Assembly: GCA_036873135.1 (NCBI GenBank)
Contig: JAPTYO010000015.1
Span: 555,339-619,338, forward strand
Direction: 5' to 3'
Origin: Clarkia xantiana subsp. parviflora
Taxonomy: Eukaryota; Streptophyta; Magnoliopsida; Myrtales; Onagraceae
Length of the DNA stretch: 64,000 bases
The notes under the pieces were generated by a model. That model saw nothing but the letters and a program-made list of their open reading frames with translations. It ran no database searches and was not told the origin of the DNA. Positions 11,964-22,997 of the stretch are shown piece after piece. The translations under genes were made by a program, and so were the position numbers. How positions within the stretch are numbered: the stretch's first letter is position 1; every line of letters begins with the position of its first letter.

Positions 11964-12290
11964 AACACCAAGACCTACTATCAAAACGACGACTATTCAG
12001 AGGCGTCAGCTACAAGCAATATCTTGGATTAACACCAAGACCTACTATCAAAACGACGACTATTCAGAGGCGTCAGCTACAAGCAATATCTTGGATTAAC
12101 ACCAAGACCTACTATCAAAACGACGACTATTCAGAGACGTCAGCTACAAGCAATATCTTGGATTAACACCAAGACCTACTATCAAAACGACGACTATTCA
12201 GAGACGTCAGCTACAAGCAATATCTTGGATTATCACCAAGACCTACTATCAAAATATCTTGGATTAACACCAAGGCCTACTATCAAAATA
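11964..12290 (+). repeat. 67-bp tandem array in element B
   Basis: About four full copies and one partial copy of a 67-bp unit beginning near CACCAAGACCTACTATC and containing CAGCTACAAGCAATATCTTG. Copies are nearly identical, so the expansion is recent or homogenised. Confidence 0.9.
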
Positions 12291-12445
12291 GCATGTTGAG
12301 GTATCTTTTTTTTAATAGACAAGCCCCATGTTTACTTCTAAAAAATGACATGCTGTGACATCTCTGGTTAGAGGCAAATCCTCATGTTCATAGCCATTCC
12401 CTGGATTCAGAACAGGATGGGCATACGGGACTGATCACCCCTTAA

Positions 12446-12828
12446 GTGGCGGAAGTTCTCTGGTTAGACAACGACCACACACTACAACAAGTTCGAATTC
12501 CTGGAAAGGGTTCACTCTTTATGGCGAATGTCCTCTGTTTAGATGACAATCCCATACTTCGAATTCCTGGTAAGGGTTCACTCTTCATGGCGAATGTCCT
12601 CTGTTTAGATGACAATCCCATATTACGAATTCCTGGTAAGGGTTCACTCTACATGGCGAATGTCCTCTGTTTAGATGACAATCCCATATTACGAATTCCT
12701 GGTAAGGGTTCACTCTTCATGGCGAATGTCCTCTTGTTAGATGACAATCCCATATTACGAATTCCTGGTTAGGGTTCACTTTATACGGCAAAAGTCCTCT
12801 GGTTAGATGACAATTCCGTACTACAGAT
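12446..12828 (+). repeat. 66-bp tandem array in element B
   Basis: Four clear copies and degenerate edge copies of a 66-bp unit marked by CGAATTCCTGGTAAGGG and TTAGATGACAATCCCAT. The period is a multiple of three, so the array stays open in one frame and gives a repetitive peptide. I do not regard it as a gene. Confidence 0.88.
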
Positions 12829-12929
12829 TTTCAAACCGTGTTGCATGGTTCCTGGACGCAGAAAGCATGCATCACAATTCATATTTTCAAAAAAGTGTTA
12901 CATGGTCCCTGGACGCAGGAATCATGTAT

Positions 12930-13090
12930 CACAAATATTTTTTCAAATATTTTACCAAATATTTTGTCAAATATTTTATCAAATATTTTATGTATCAAAA
13001 ACCTTTCCAAAAATTTTATCAACATGGTTTTTTGGATGTGTCACATTCAATGCCAAATTTTTTTTTCAAATATTTTATCAACAAGCTTTT
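12930..13090 (+). repeat. Short AT-rich tandem array (CAAATATTTT units)
   Basis: Repeated CAAATATTTTATC-like units of about 16 bp follow two larger degenerate units containing CCTGGACGCAG. No coding content. Confidence 0.75.
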
Positions 13091-13726
13091 TAGGGTTCAC
13101 AAAATGCTTCTTCAAAAACAAAAATGTTTCTACGTATGCTTCCCCAACGCGGGTTGATACACGCTGGCAGGTGCGCACCCTGTTTAAAACTCATAAAATT
13201 TACAAGTCGAGTCTTGTAGAACGTCGCCTTAGAGTGGAACTAAGAGACGGTATAAACTAGTATCTTGCTTAGCCAAGATAACACCTTTCAAATACACTAC
13301 TTGTTGAGAAATATTGCTATACGCAAAAATACTTGGCAGGTTGCAACACATATAGCGGCAAGCTATTCAGGAAAGAAGGGCAATATGCATAATGCATCAT
13401 GCAAGCAATCAGGAGAGCATCTCAATTTATCAATCAAGAAGTGGCTATCGGTCACGACTGCGGGGACTATGTCTACGTTACTAGTCATTCACATTCAATA
13501 AACACAGTAAGTGATAACGGTATGAAATATTACTAACAAGTTATCATGCAAACTACTATGTATAAAGCAGGTTCAAACAACGTAGTTCAAAGCGAACAAG
13601 TCGTAAGCAGCAGCTAAGGAACAACTACAACAAGTTTCCAAACACAGAAGCCGGGGGGCAAACAGACTCAGAAACGAGTTCAACATATCCAAAAGATGGC
13701 ACAGATTAAAGAATGCCATCATCTCT
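13091..13726 (+). other. Element B 3' DNA left of the A insertion, no gene seen
   Basis: Non-coding DNA. The words GGTATGAAATATTACTAACAAG with TTATCA (about 13518) recur at about 23248 beyond element A. This internal duplication supports both sides being one interrupted element. Confidence 0.6.
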
Positions 13727-13731
13727 GACAG
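13727..13731. repeat. Target site duplication of element A (left copy)
   Basis: GACAG precedes the first base of the left LTR and recurs at 22993-22997 after the right LTR. Confidence 0.92.
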
Positions 13732-14582
13732 TGTTAGGTTCCGAGTCTAGGGTCAACGGGCGGTCGACTCAAGTCTCGTTCCTCACTGGAGATGTTGTGA
13801 ATCGGGTGATCTCGGGTTGTGCTGTCTTAGCTCGCGTCCTTCCGTCCTTAGCTTCTCTTCTCCTTTCGCCCTGCAGAAGGGGCAGTACCAGGCACAGAGG
13901 GGGGGGGGGTGGTGCCTGATGAACCCTCTCCGATGCCTAAGTCAGTACGGTTTTTAGAGAGATAAAGCTAGAGAGATGTCAGAGCAAAATTATCCAACTT
14001 GCCAAGATGATCAAATGAATAGTGGAGGTGGGGTATTTATAGGCAACGGTGTCATTAAGGTGGCTTAATGACATCGTTAACCCTTAAACACAGTTAATTA
14101 ACCTTTAAACATATAATTAAGACCCTAGGATACGGAGAAGGTAGGCGGAATAAACCGAGTATGGGAGTCCAAAAATGGTGCCGGGGCCCTAGGGGGGGAG
14201 GAAAATCCGAGCCCCAAGGGTAGGGGTTGGGTGAGCCACCCAACCCCTCCTAGGGGGGATAGGGTTGGCCAACCCTATCCCCCCTAGGGGAGATCGGGTT
14301 GGCCGACCCGATCTCTCCTAGGAGAGATCGGGTTGGTGGACCCGATCTCTCCTAGGAGAGATCGGGTTGGTCCACCCGATCTCCCCTAGGGGAGGTCGGG
14401 TGTGGCCACCCAACCTCACCTAGGTGAGTTTGACTCGGCCGGACGAGCGCTTCGGCCTCGTCCGGGCCGTTGGTGTTCTCGCGAAGTGTTCGGGTTGAAG
14501 TTTCGATTTACAATCATTAATGGGATGATAAAAATAAAACGATTCGGAAGTCAACGGGTTCAAATTGGGCGTATATCCATCA
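13732..14582 (-). repeat. Element A 3' LTR
   Basis: 851 bp, with minus-strand ends TGATGGATATACG to CCTAACA. It carries six hairpin units against five in the 5' LTR, which explains most of the 31-bp length difference. Otherwise it is almost identical to 22173-22992. The TATA box lies near 14035 (minus). The leader stems CAGGCAC and GTGCCTG lie at about 13888-13920. Confidence 0.93.
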
Positions 14583-14597
14583 CATGCCCCCGAGTCA
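14583..14597 (-). other. Element A polypurine tract
   Basis: On the minus strand GACTCGGGGGCATG abuts the 3' LTR. The same tract precedes the LTRs at 688 and 60944, and a close variant precedes 36502. Confidence 0.75.
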
Positions 14598-15116
14598 ACC
14601 AATGGCCTAACCCTTGATTGACTCTATTTTAGGATGGTATGATACGCGCAATTTGAAACCGGGGTTTTACCTTTCGTCTGAATGCTTACTTACCCATGGA
14701 TGCGTGCCTCTGACTCTGCCCCCTGCCTTATGGATAGAGGAATTGTCAACGTCAGAGTAGTACGGACGTGTGCCTAAGCACGCGTCCGTCTGAGGTGGGA
14801 GTAATAAATCTATCTTTGCTACAGGCGTATACTCAAAAAATATATGCTCGCACAGGGATACAATATGAATGCAACTATATGACTTATGCTTCAATTTCAT
14901 GCCGTGATTTGCCTAAGTGGAGAAAAATTTCCATTTTGGTCCGAAATTTCTCTAAGTATGGGATACTAGAAAATAAACCCGTGGGATGTTAACTATGGTG
15001 GGTGTGAGTTTAACCATGGTTAATGGGAACTAGTTTTTTAATCTGTCCCTTGAAATTTTCCTTTCTAAAAATCAACGGTGTTGATTTGGCGGCTTTGGAA
15101 AAACCCTAATCCTTTG

Positions 15117-15128
15117 TACTATAAAAGG
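15117..15128 (+). promoter_or_regulatory. TATA box of the opposite-strand gene in element A
   Basis: ACTATAAAAGGG on the plus strand, opposite to the element. It precedes an apparent untranslated exon with a donor near 15234 (GAGGTACG), and the spliced reading frame from 15614. Elements C1, D and F have a TATA box in the equivalent place. Confidence 0.6.
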
Positions 15129-15613
15129 GTAAGTGATTACCTCATTCTCGTTGTTCTTTTCTGTTCCTTTCTTTTTGACGGTGGGATTTCTGGTCGGACT
15201 TACTTCTCGGGGCGCGCGTCGCATTGAGGTACGTTTTTTTTCTCTTGTGTAAGCATTGCTTTTGGGGGACTTAATCCCGCTTCTCCTCCAATCGTTTCCT
15301 TACTTGTCTCGTTTTTGATTTGTGGTTCTTCATGGTAACATAGTCCTGTTTGGTTCATCATTTTTCCATCTTCTTGCCCTCATGTTTCCACTTACTGGCG
15401 CGCGAGGTCTTCTATATTGGGATTATGACTATCTCCCTTTGCCCCCTGTCTCTGCCTGTTGGCCAGTGGGGTCTCTCTATGCTGGGGGCTACAACTATTT
15501 CTCCCTGCCACCCTACCTCTGCCTGTTGGCCAGTGGGGTCTCTCTGTACCCTCTTTCTATTTTTCTTGGGCTGAGCTTGCGTTTTTTCGATCGACAGATT
15601 TCCCCTTTGATTG

Positions 15614-16681
15614 ATGAGGAGTAAGAGGCCAGTGCGGGTGGGAGTAGTTAACCCTGGGACCGGACCTTCGATTGCAAAAAGATCGATTTTTTATGGTGCG
15701 GGGAGGTGTCCTCTAATTGGAGGTAAGGGCGGTGGCGATGTTAGGGTACCATCTTCTTTCTATATTGATGCCCCCCAATCGAGGGTCCGGGAGCCATCTT
15801 ATCCTTCTTCTTTATTTGGTAAGTTCTTGAATGCCTGAGTTTCCTTAGTGTATATTGGTGTTTACTCTATACCTTGTTGTAGGTAGACTTCGTCTTCCGC
15901 GTTTGAGTCGAAAGGAGTTGTCTCGTCCTCCTGTTGATGGAATTGTTGGATCTGAATGGGCGCCTTATTATGGGCGTGGGGCTCGTTTTGACAACCAATC
16001 TTCTTTACAAACTCCTGAGGTTGGAGTTCGTGTTCTGCAGTCTGCTGTTCCTCCTGTTGATCGTGTGTCCCCTTCTAAAGGGTTGGAGGCTACTTATGAA
16101 TTGGCTCGTGATGTGTTGGCTCGCTATGCTTCTGTAACTTTTCTTAGTCGTGTTATCCCTTATGACATTTCTCTTTCGTATGTTGTCTGTCTTATCCTTT
16201 GTTTTTGTCGCAGGGTGTTGCCGATCTTGTTAATTTGTCCACCCTTGTTATTGACCTTGCTGAGGAGAGAAAGGTGTACGAGGACACTTGTGTCTCCCTT
16301 AACTCCAGGCTTATTAGTTGTTTGGAGCATAGTCGTATCACAGATTTGCGGTGCCGAGATTTGGAGGGTCGTATTGCTCTTTTCAAGGAAGAGGTTGAGG
16401 CCTTGAGACAAAGGTCTTATCGTGATGAGGTACTTCGGGCTGCTGAGTTGGTCTCTCTTGAGGAGATGTTTCGTGTGGAGGCGAAAGGGTGTGCTATCGC
16501 TGAGTATAAGGCTTCTTCCTCTTATCAGGCTGCTATCGACGTTCGCTGCTCTGTGGCTAAACGTATTTCTTTAAAGGAGATTCTCGAGCGTATGTACATG
16601 ATTGCTCCTGATTTTCCTTTTTCTCAACTTAGTGATTTGTCAGACTTCGCTGTTAGGCATATTGCGAAGATGAGGAAATAG
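15614..16681 (+). CDS. Opposite-strand spliced gene in element A, short form
   Basis: Three coding exons are inferred: 15614-15818, 15883-16133 and 16214-16681. Splice sites are canonical (GTAAGT, GTAGGT context, GTAACT, GCAGGG). An upstream acceptor near 15597 (CGACAG) suggests a non-coding first exon. Exons 2 and 3 match the E1 gene at 57230-58060, for example TPEVG and SRKEL in exon 2, and AEYKAS and a heptad-rich helical segment in exon 3, with introns at the same places. The protein lacks the N-terminal Transposase_28 domain of the longer copies and ends in a coiled coil. Its function is unknown. No in-frame stop was seen, so this may be the one intact copy. Confidence 0.6.
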
Positions 16682-17113
16682 TACACCTATCTCTTGTGGT
16701 GGTCTCGTGAGTTTGTGACTTGAGGTTCTTCTCATGGTGTCTTCTTACTATTGTTTTTGTTTGTGGGTTGTGGTTGTCTTTAGAGTTTGAAACTCCACTT
16801 TTCTTAGTGTTGCCATCTTTGTTTGATACACTTGTCTTTACTCGTTGTATACATGGCAGTGTGATTATATCTCTTCTCATGATATCTCCCTGTGCCTTGT
16901 GTGTGGCTCTTTGGTTATGGACCCTTCCTTTGGTGTGTCTCCTTTACTTATCCTTCTTTTGAATTTTCCTTCATGCTTTACCTGCTATTTCATCAAGAAA
17001 AGGCATTATTTGTTCTTCATATCACTTTACTTTGGAATTACTTTCTCATGGGATCCTTCTTAGTGATGGTGTAATGTTCTCTTCTGACATCCTCTGAATG
17101 GTATGTATGATAC
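16682..17113. other. Non-coding spacer in element A
   Basis: T-rich on the plus strand. It lies between the stop of the opposite-strand gene and the tandem array, so it should hold that gene's 3' UTR. The E1 counterpart is 37780-38226. Confidence 0.5.
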
Positions 17114-17890
17114 TGTTAGACCAAAGATACGCTCTTGGTGGGCGTCGAAAACTGTTCACGAGACAGGCTCTCGGAGGGCACTTAACGTTTCACAGGATAG
17201 GCTCCCGGAGGGCACAGGTTAGACCAAAGATACGCTCCTGGTTGGCGTCGAAATCTGTTCACGAGACTGGCTCTCGGAGGGCACTTAACGTTTCACAGGA
17301 TAGGCTCCCGGAGGGCACAAGTTAGACCAAAGATACGCTCCTGGTTGGCGTCGAAGCTGGTAGTTTGAAATCTACCTCAAGATACGCTCTTGGGGGCGTC
17401 GAATCTGGTAGTGTTTTTTCTACCTCAAGATACGCTCTTGGTGGCGTCGAGTCTGGTAGGTTGCAAATCTACCTCAAGATACGCTCCTGGGGGCGTCGAA
17501 ATTCGTAGTTTTTGGAAACCACTCTCAAGATACGCTCTTGGTGCGTCGAAGGTCGTAGTATAATAACTACTCTCAAGATAAGCTCTTGGGGGCGTCGAAG
17601 GTCGTAGTATGAACACTACTCTCAAGATACGCTCCTGGGGGCGTCGAAGTTCGTAGTTTTTGGAAACCACTCTCAAGATATGCTCTTGGGGGCGTCGAGG
17701 GTCGTAGTATTGAAACTACTCTCAAGATACGCTCTTGGGGGCGTCGAAGGTCGTAGTATGAACACTACTCTCAAGATACGCTCTTGGGGGCGTCGAAAGT
17801 TGTAGTATGAAAACTACTCTCAAGATACGCTCTTGGGGGCGTCGAAAGTTGTAGTATGAAAACTACTCTCAAGATACGCTCTTGGGGGCG
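17114..17890 (-). repeat. Dyad-symmetric tandem array in element A
   Basis: Two units of roughly 120 bp (17114-17347) are followed by about eleven units of about 49 bp. Each unit contains CAAGATACGCTCTTG, which is self-complementary, and a second dyad such as GTAGTATGAAAACTAC or GGTAGTTTGAAATCTACC. The same array in the same element orientation is in E1 at 37242-37775. Confidence 0.88.
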
Positions 17891-18198
17891 TCGAAAATCC
17901 ATTGTTGACTTGGAGTCATATCTGTGTAAGGATAACTTTATGATCATATCACCACATTCATTGGAAAATGCCTTTGAAGGAAATCCTACTCTCTTAAGAG
18001 CATTCATGTTTTTTGTACACATGGGGTGCCTTGGGTGGGTCAAGACACCCTTTGGAGGAAATCAAAGATAGTTGTAGAGTTGGAGTAACTTCGTGAGTTC
18101 TCCTTCTTCAAAGTTGTTTTTGGAAAACTTAGAAAGCTTGAACATGTAAAGTGCTAAATATGAAACTAAGGATATGGTCTTTTGCTTGTGCTTTCTTC

Positions 18199-21100
18199 TT
18201 AGACGTAGTACTTCTTTAGGTGCTCCCCACTGAAGGTGTTTGTGGAGATATACCCCTCCCCATCCTCGAGGCGGTAAGCATTTGCGTAGGGAACCGACGC
18301 TATCTTGTATGGTCCATCCCATTTTGGAGATAATTTTCTGACTTGGTCTAAGTGTACTCGTTCTTTCTGAGCACCAGTTCCCCTACGTGGAATTGCCTCT
18401 CCTTGACTTGGCGGTTGTAATATCTTGCTGATACAAGGCGCATTCGTGCCTGTGCTTCTTCTGAATTCCATCTTTTATCCTCCACCATATCTAAGTCTAA
18501 AAGCCTTGCTTTGTTGTTCTCATGCTCTTCAAAGTACGTGGTCCTTAGGGATGATACTGCCATTTCTGCTGGCGCTACTGCTTCGGTCCCGTACACTAGG
18601 CCAAATGGCGTTTCTCCTGTGGCTATCTTTGGTGTTGTCCGCACTGCCCATAGAACATTTTCCAGCTCATCTACCCAACTTCCCTTGGTAGCATGTAGTC
18701 GTTTCTTTAGGCCATCTAGCACTATTTTGTTTGCCGACTCTACCTGTCCGTTTGTCTGAGGGTGCTTTACTGATGCGAAATGGTGCTCTATATTCAGTCT
18801 TTCGCAATACCACTGCAGTTTCTTGCTCTTGAACTATGGGCCATTGTCACTTATTATTGCTTTTGGCACCCCGTACCTCGAGACAATGTGAGATTGGATG
18901 AAATTGACGACTTGGTCGTCTGTTGTTTTCCCCATCGCCTTTGCTTCTATCCACTTGGAGAAGTAGTCTATTGCTACAATTATGCAAGTCTTCTGACCTT
19001 TTGTTCTCGGTAGGGGGCCTATCAGATCAATCCCCCATTGTGCGAATGGCCAGGCTCCCGAGATGGAGCTTAGCTTTGCTGCTGAGGCTATTATATTTCT
19101 AGAGTACCTTTGGCAGTGATCACATTTTTGTACCAAGTTTGCTACTTCTTTGCTCATTGATGGCCAATAGTATCCTAGGTTGTAGACCTTTCGGCTTATT
19201 GACCGTGCTCCCTCATGGCATCCCGCGTCTCCCTCATGGAGTTCTGCAAGCACTCTCTCTGTTTCTGGGTATGTTATGCATTTGAGGAAAGGTGTGGAGT
19301 ACCCTTTCTTGTAGAGTTCATTGTCCATCACTGCGTAATTCCTAGCCATCCTTTCAATCTTGACTGCCTCCACCTTATCCTTTGGGAGCTTTCCTTCCAT
19401 GATGTATTGACGCATTGGGGTCATCCAGGCTTCTGCTTCATCTATTACTAGAACCTCCATTTGTTTTGTCACTGATTGCATTCTTTGCTCTACAAAGTGA
19501 ACCTCTTTGCCTGCTTCTACCCCTAGGGCTAGTTTACTTAAGGCGTCTGCTTCTTGGTTTTGTTCTCTTGGGACTGACTCAATGTCGAAGCTTTGGAAGC
19601 TCTTTATTAGGTCCGTGGCTTGCTGCAAGTATTTCTGCATGTTTTCGGACCTTGCAGTGTAGATTCCTTTCACTTGATTGACCACTAGTTGAGAATCGCA
19701 CTTGACTCTTAGATGCTTTGCCCCTACTCCTTTGGCTATTCTCAGGCCAGTTATCAGTGCTTCGTACTCAGCCTCATTGTTTGTTGCCTTAAAGGTGAGT
19801 GCCATGGCATAGCGCATAGGTGTATCGCTGTTTGGTGAGTATAGTAAGAGGCCTGCACCTGAACCTCCTCCGTTGGATGACCCATCAGTATGCATTTCCC
19901 ATAATTCTTTTGGTTGTGTCTCCTGACTACTACTTGCCTCGCTTGTAGTTTTGACTTCTCCCAGGTCTTCGTCTGGATTAATTCCGGTGAATTCGGCAAT
20001 AAAATCTGCTAGAGCCTGCCCCTTTATGGCCGTTCTTGGGGCAAAATGAATACGAAACTCACTTAGCTCAATTGCCCATTTGGTCAGTCTTCCCGATGTG
20101 TCTGGTCTTTGGAGGAGGTGTTTCAATGGTTGGTCTGTGAGGACTGTTACTTCATGCCCATGAAAATACGGTCTCAACTTTCTTGCTAATATAATCAGTG
20201 CATAGAGGTATTTTTCTATTGGCAAGTAGTTGATCTCATACTTTGCCAATGTTTTGCTTACGAAGTATACCGGCAATTGTGCAGCGTTTTCTTCTTTAAA
20301 TAGCACTGAGCTTACTGCCACGTTGCTCACGGAGATGTAGAGGTAGAGGGGCTCCCCTGGTGTAGGCTTTGCTAGGGGTGGTAGAGTCTTTAGATGTTGT
20401 TTGAGTTGCTGGAAGGCTTCCTCACATCTTGGTGTCCATTCGAATTTCTTGTTTGCCCTTAGTACCTCAAAGAAGGGTAATGCCTTGTCTCCTATTTTGG
20501 ATAGGAATCTGTTAAGGGCTGCCAACCTCCCGTTCAGTCGTTGAACCTCTTTGTGCTTCGTAGGCGACTGCATTTCTTCAATTGCCTGGAGTTTTTCGGG
20601 GTTTACCTCTATGCCTCGCTGGCTTACCATGAAGCCTAAAAATTTCCCTGATTGCACCCCAAATGCGCATTTTTTCGGGTTTAGACGGACTTGGTATTGC
20701 CTCATCCTCTCAAACGTTGAGCGAAGGTTCTCCACATGGTCTTTCTTCTCTTTGGATTTGACTATCATATCGTCCACATATGCCTCCATTGTCTTTCCTA
20801 TCATGTCCCCGAAGATTTTGTTGACCATTCTTTGGTATGTTGCTCCAGCATTTATGAGTCCGAAAGGCATTACCGTGTAATGGTATATCTCGCTATCAGC
20901 GTAAAATGCTGTGTGAGGGGCGTCCTCAGGGGCCATTTTTATCTGGTTATATCCTGAGTATGCATCCATGAAGCTCATTAGTTGGTGACCTGATGTTGCA
21001 TCCACTAACTGATCTATTCTTGGTAGCGGATATGAATCCTTGGGGCATGCTTTGTTTAGGTCGCGATAATCGATGCACATTCTCCAACTTCCTCCCGCCT

Positions 21101-22121
21101 TCTTTACCAGTACTGGGTTTGCCACCCATGTTTGGAATCTGATCTCCTTGATGAAATTTGCCTTCAATAGCTTTTCCACTTCTTCCTGGATAGCTATCTT
21201 TTTGCTTCCTCCCATTGGCCTTACCTTTTGTGTTATTGGTCGCGTTGCCGCGTCTATATTGAGCTTGTGTGAGATTACTTCTTCTGATATTCCTGGCATA
21301 TCGCTTGGTGACCAGGCGAACAGATCCTTGTATTCCCTTAGTAAAGCTACTAAGTGGTTTTCCTCTTCCTGAGATAAGGCGGTCCCGATTTTGGCCTTCC
21401 TATCGGGTTCTTCTATGAGTATCTCTTTTAGTTCCTCCATGGGGGCTGGTCTTCCATGATCTTCTCTTGGGTCCTCATCTACTAGTAGGACCTCTCTTGT
21501 TTTCTTCCTCTTGCCTAGTGCAATCCTTGCACATTTCCTTGCTACCTTCTGGTTACCCTTTACTTCCCCTATTCCTTGGCCTGTGGGGAATTTCATTTTC
21601 TGATGTAGTGTTGATGGTACCATACCCCACTTGTTGATTGTAGTGGTGCCTAGGACTCCATTGTATTCCTCCATTTCTTCTGTGATGAAGAAGGGGACAT
21701 CGATTTTTAACTGCTTCTGGCCTACCCCCAATGTCACGGGTAATGTGACTGCCCTCAGTGGGTATGTTGGTTCTCCTGAAAATCCCACCAAGGGGGAGTG
21801 AACCTGTTTTATGCTACTTGGCCTTACTCCCAGTACGTTGAGGACTTTCTTGCTAATGATATTGGGTGAGCTTCCACTGTCTACCAGGATTCTTCCAATG
21901 TCCATATCAGTGATCTTCATTGTTATGACCAGGGCATCCTTGTTGTCTGGTAACACATGCTCCATGTCTCTTCTTGAAAATTGTATTATGTCTTCTCTCT
22001 TTCCTTCTGCTTGTTCTTCCTTTGGTTTATGGTCCTCTAACTGTGCCATATACGCTTCTCTAGCATTTGCTGACTCTCCTCCAGCTCCATAACCTCCATG
22101 AATGACATATACGCTTGCCAT
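18199..22121 (-). pseudogene. Element A Pol: protease-RT-RNase H-RNase H-integrase without Gag
   Basis: The main frame (22121 down to 18834, 1095 residues) starts with a short VIHGG leader. Then come the aspartic protease (ILVDSGSS, about 21880), reverse transcriptase with YVDD (about 20775), gypsy RNase H (LIILARKLRPYFHGHE), and an archaeal-type RNase H (MHTDGSSNGG, about 19890). The integrase has the H-H-C-C finger (ELHEGDAGCHE to CDHCQ) and the D-D residues of DDE. TAG at 18831-18833, probably from CAG, interrupts integrase. The frame then continues to about 18360, where a frameshift separates the last 50 or so codons (PKWDGPYK chromo-like end). The reading frame upstream of VIHGG, where Gag and its knuckle lie in C1, D and F, is deleted. 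The two integrase lesions make this copy non-functional as it stands. Confidence 0.92.
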
Positions 22122-22154
22122 CTGGCTGGTGATAACTAGGCTTTCTATTCGAAA

Positions 22155-22172
22155 CCCTCAGACGGCGCCAAG
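22155..22172 (-). other. Element A primer binding site
   Basis: On the minus strand CTTGGCGCCGTCTGAGGG follows the 5' LTR directly. It shares TTGGCGCCGTCTG with the other elements. Confidence 0.8.
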
Positions 22173-22992
22173 TGTTAGGTTCCGAGTCTAGGGTCAACGG
22201 GCGGTCGACTCAAGTCTCGTTCCTCACTGGAGATGTTGTGAATCGGGTGATCTCGGGTTGTGCTGTCTTAGCTCGCGTCCTTCCGTCCTTAGCTTCTCTT
22301 CTCCTTTCGCCCTGCAGAAGGGGCAGTACCAGGCACAGAGGGGGGGGGGGGGGTGGTTCCTGATGAACCCTCTCCGATGCCTAAGTCAGTACGGTTTTTA
22401 GAGAGATAAAGCTAGAGAGATGTCAGAGCAAAATTATCCAACTTGCCAAGATGATCAAATGAATAGTGGAGGTGGGGTATTTATAGGCAACAGTGTCATT
22501 AAGGAGGCTTAATGACATCGTTAACCCTTAAACACAGTTAATTAACCTTTAAACATATAATTAAGACCCTAGGATACGGAGAAGGTAGGCGGAATAAACC
22601 GAGTATGGGAGTCCAAAAATGGTGTCGGGGCCCTTGGGGGGAGGAAAATCCGACCCCCAAGGGTAGGGGTTGGGTGAGGCCACCCAACCCCTCATAGGGG
22701 GGATAGGGTTGGCCAACCCTATCCCCTCTAGGGGAGATCGGGTTGGCCGACCCGATCTCTCCTAGGAGAGATCGGGTTGGTCCACCCGATCTCCCCTAGG
22801 GGAGGTCGGGTGTGGCCACCCAACCTCACCTAGGTGAGTTTGACTCGGCCGGACGAGCGCTTCGGCCTCGTCCGGGCCGTTGGTGTTCTCGCGAAGTGTT
22901 CGGGTTGAAGTTTCGATTTACAATCATTAATGGGATGATAAAAATAAAACGATTCGGAACTCAACGGGTTCAAATTGGGCGTATATCCATCA
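22173..22992 (-). repeat. Element A 5' LTR
   Basis: 820 bp with the same ends as the 3' LTR and five hairpin units. A one-base change (GTTCC for GTGCC) weakens one arm of the leader stem relative to the 3' LTR. TATAAATA lies near 22480 on the minus strand. Confidence 0.93.
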
Positions 22993-22997
22993 GACAG

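Larger units (their letters stand above)
13732..22992 (-). mobile_element. A: complete Tat-type LTR retrotransposon lacking gag
   Basis: 9261 bp on the minus strand, bounded by near-identical LTRs and a GACAG duplication. From its 5' end (right) it has LTR, primer binding site, PR-RT-RH-RH-INT, a 3' segment shared with E1, a hairpin array, an opposite-strand gene, a polypurine tract and LTR. The Gag region is absent, and Pol starts at an ATG about 50 bp from the LTR. It is inserted in the 3' region of element B. Confidence 0.93.

Noticed and set aside
12446..12772. 108-codon plus-strand repetitive frame
   Set aside because: Translation of the 66-bp array in element B. Units differ only by drift and no other evidence of coding was seen.
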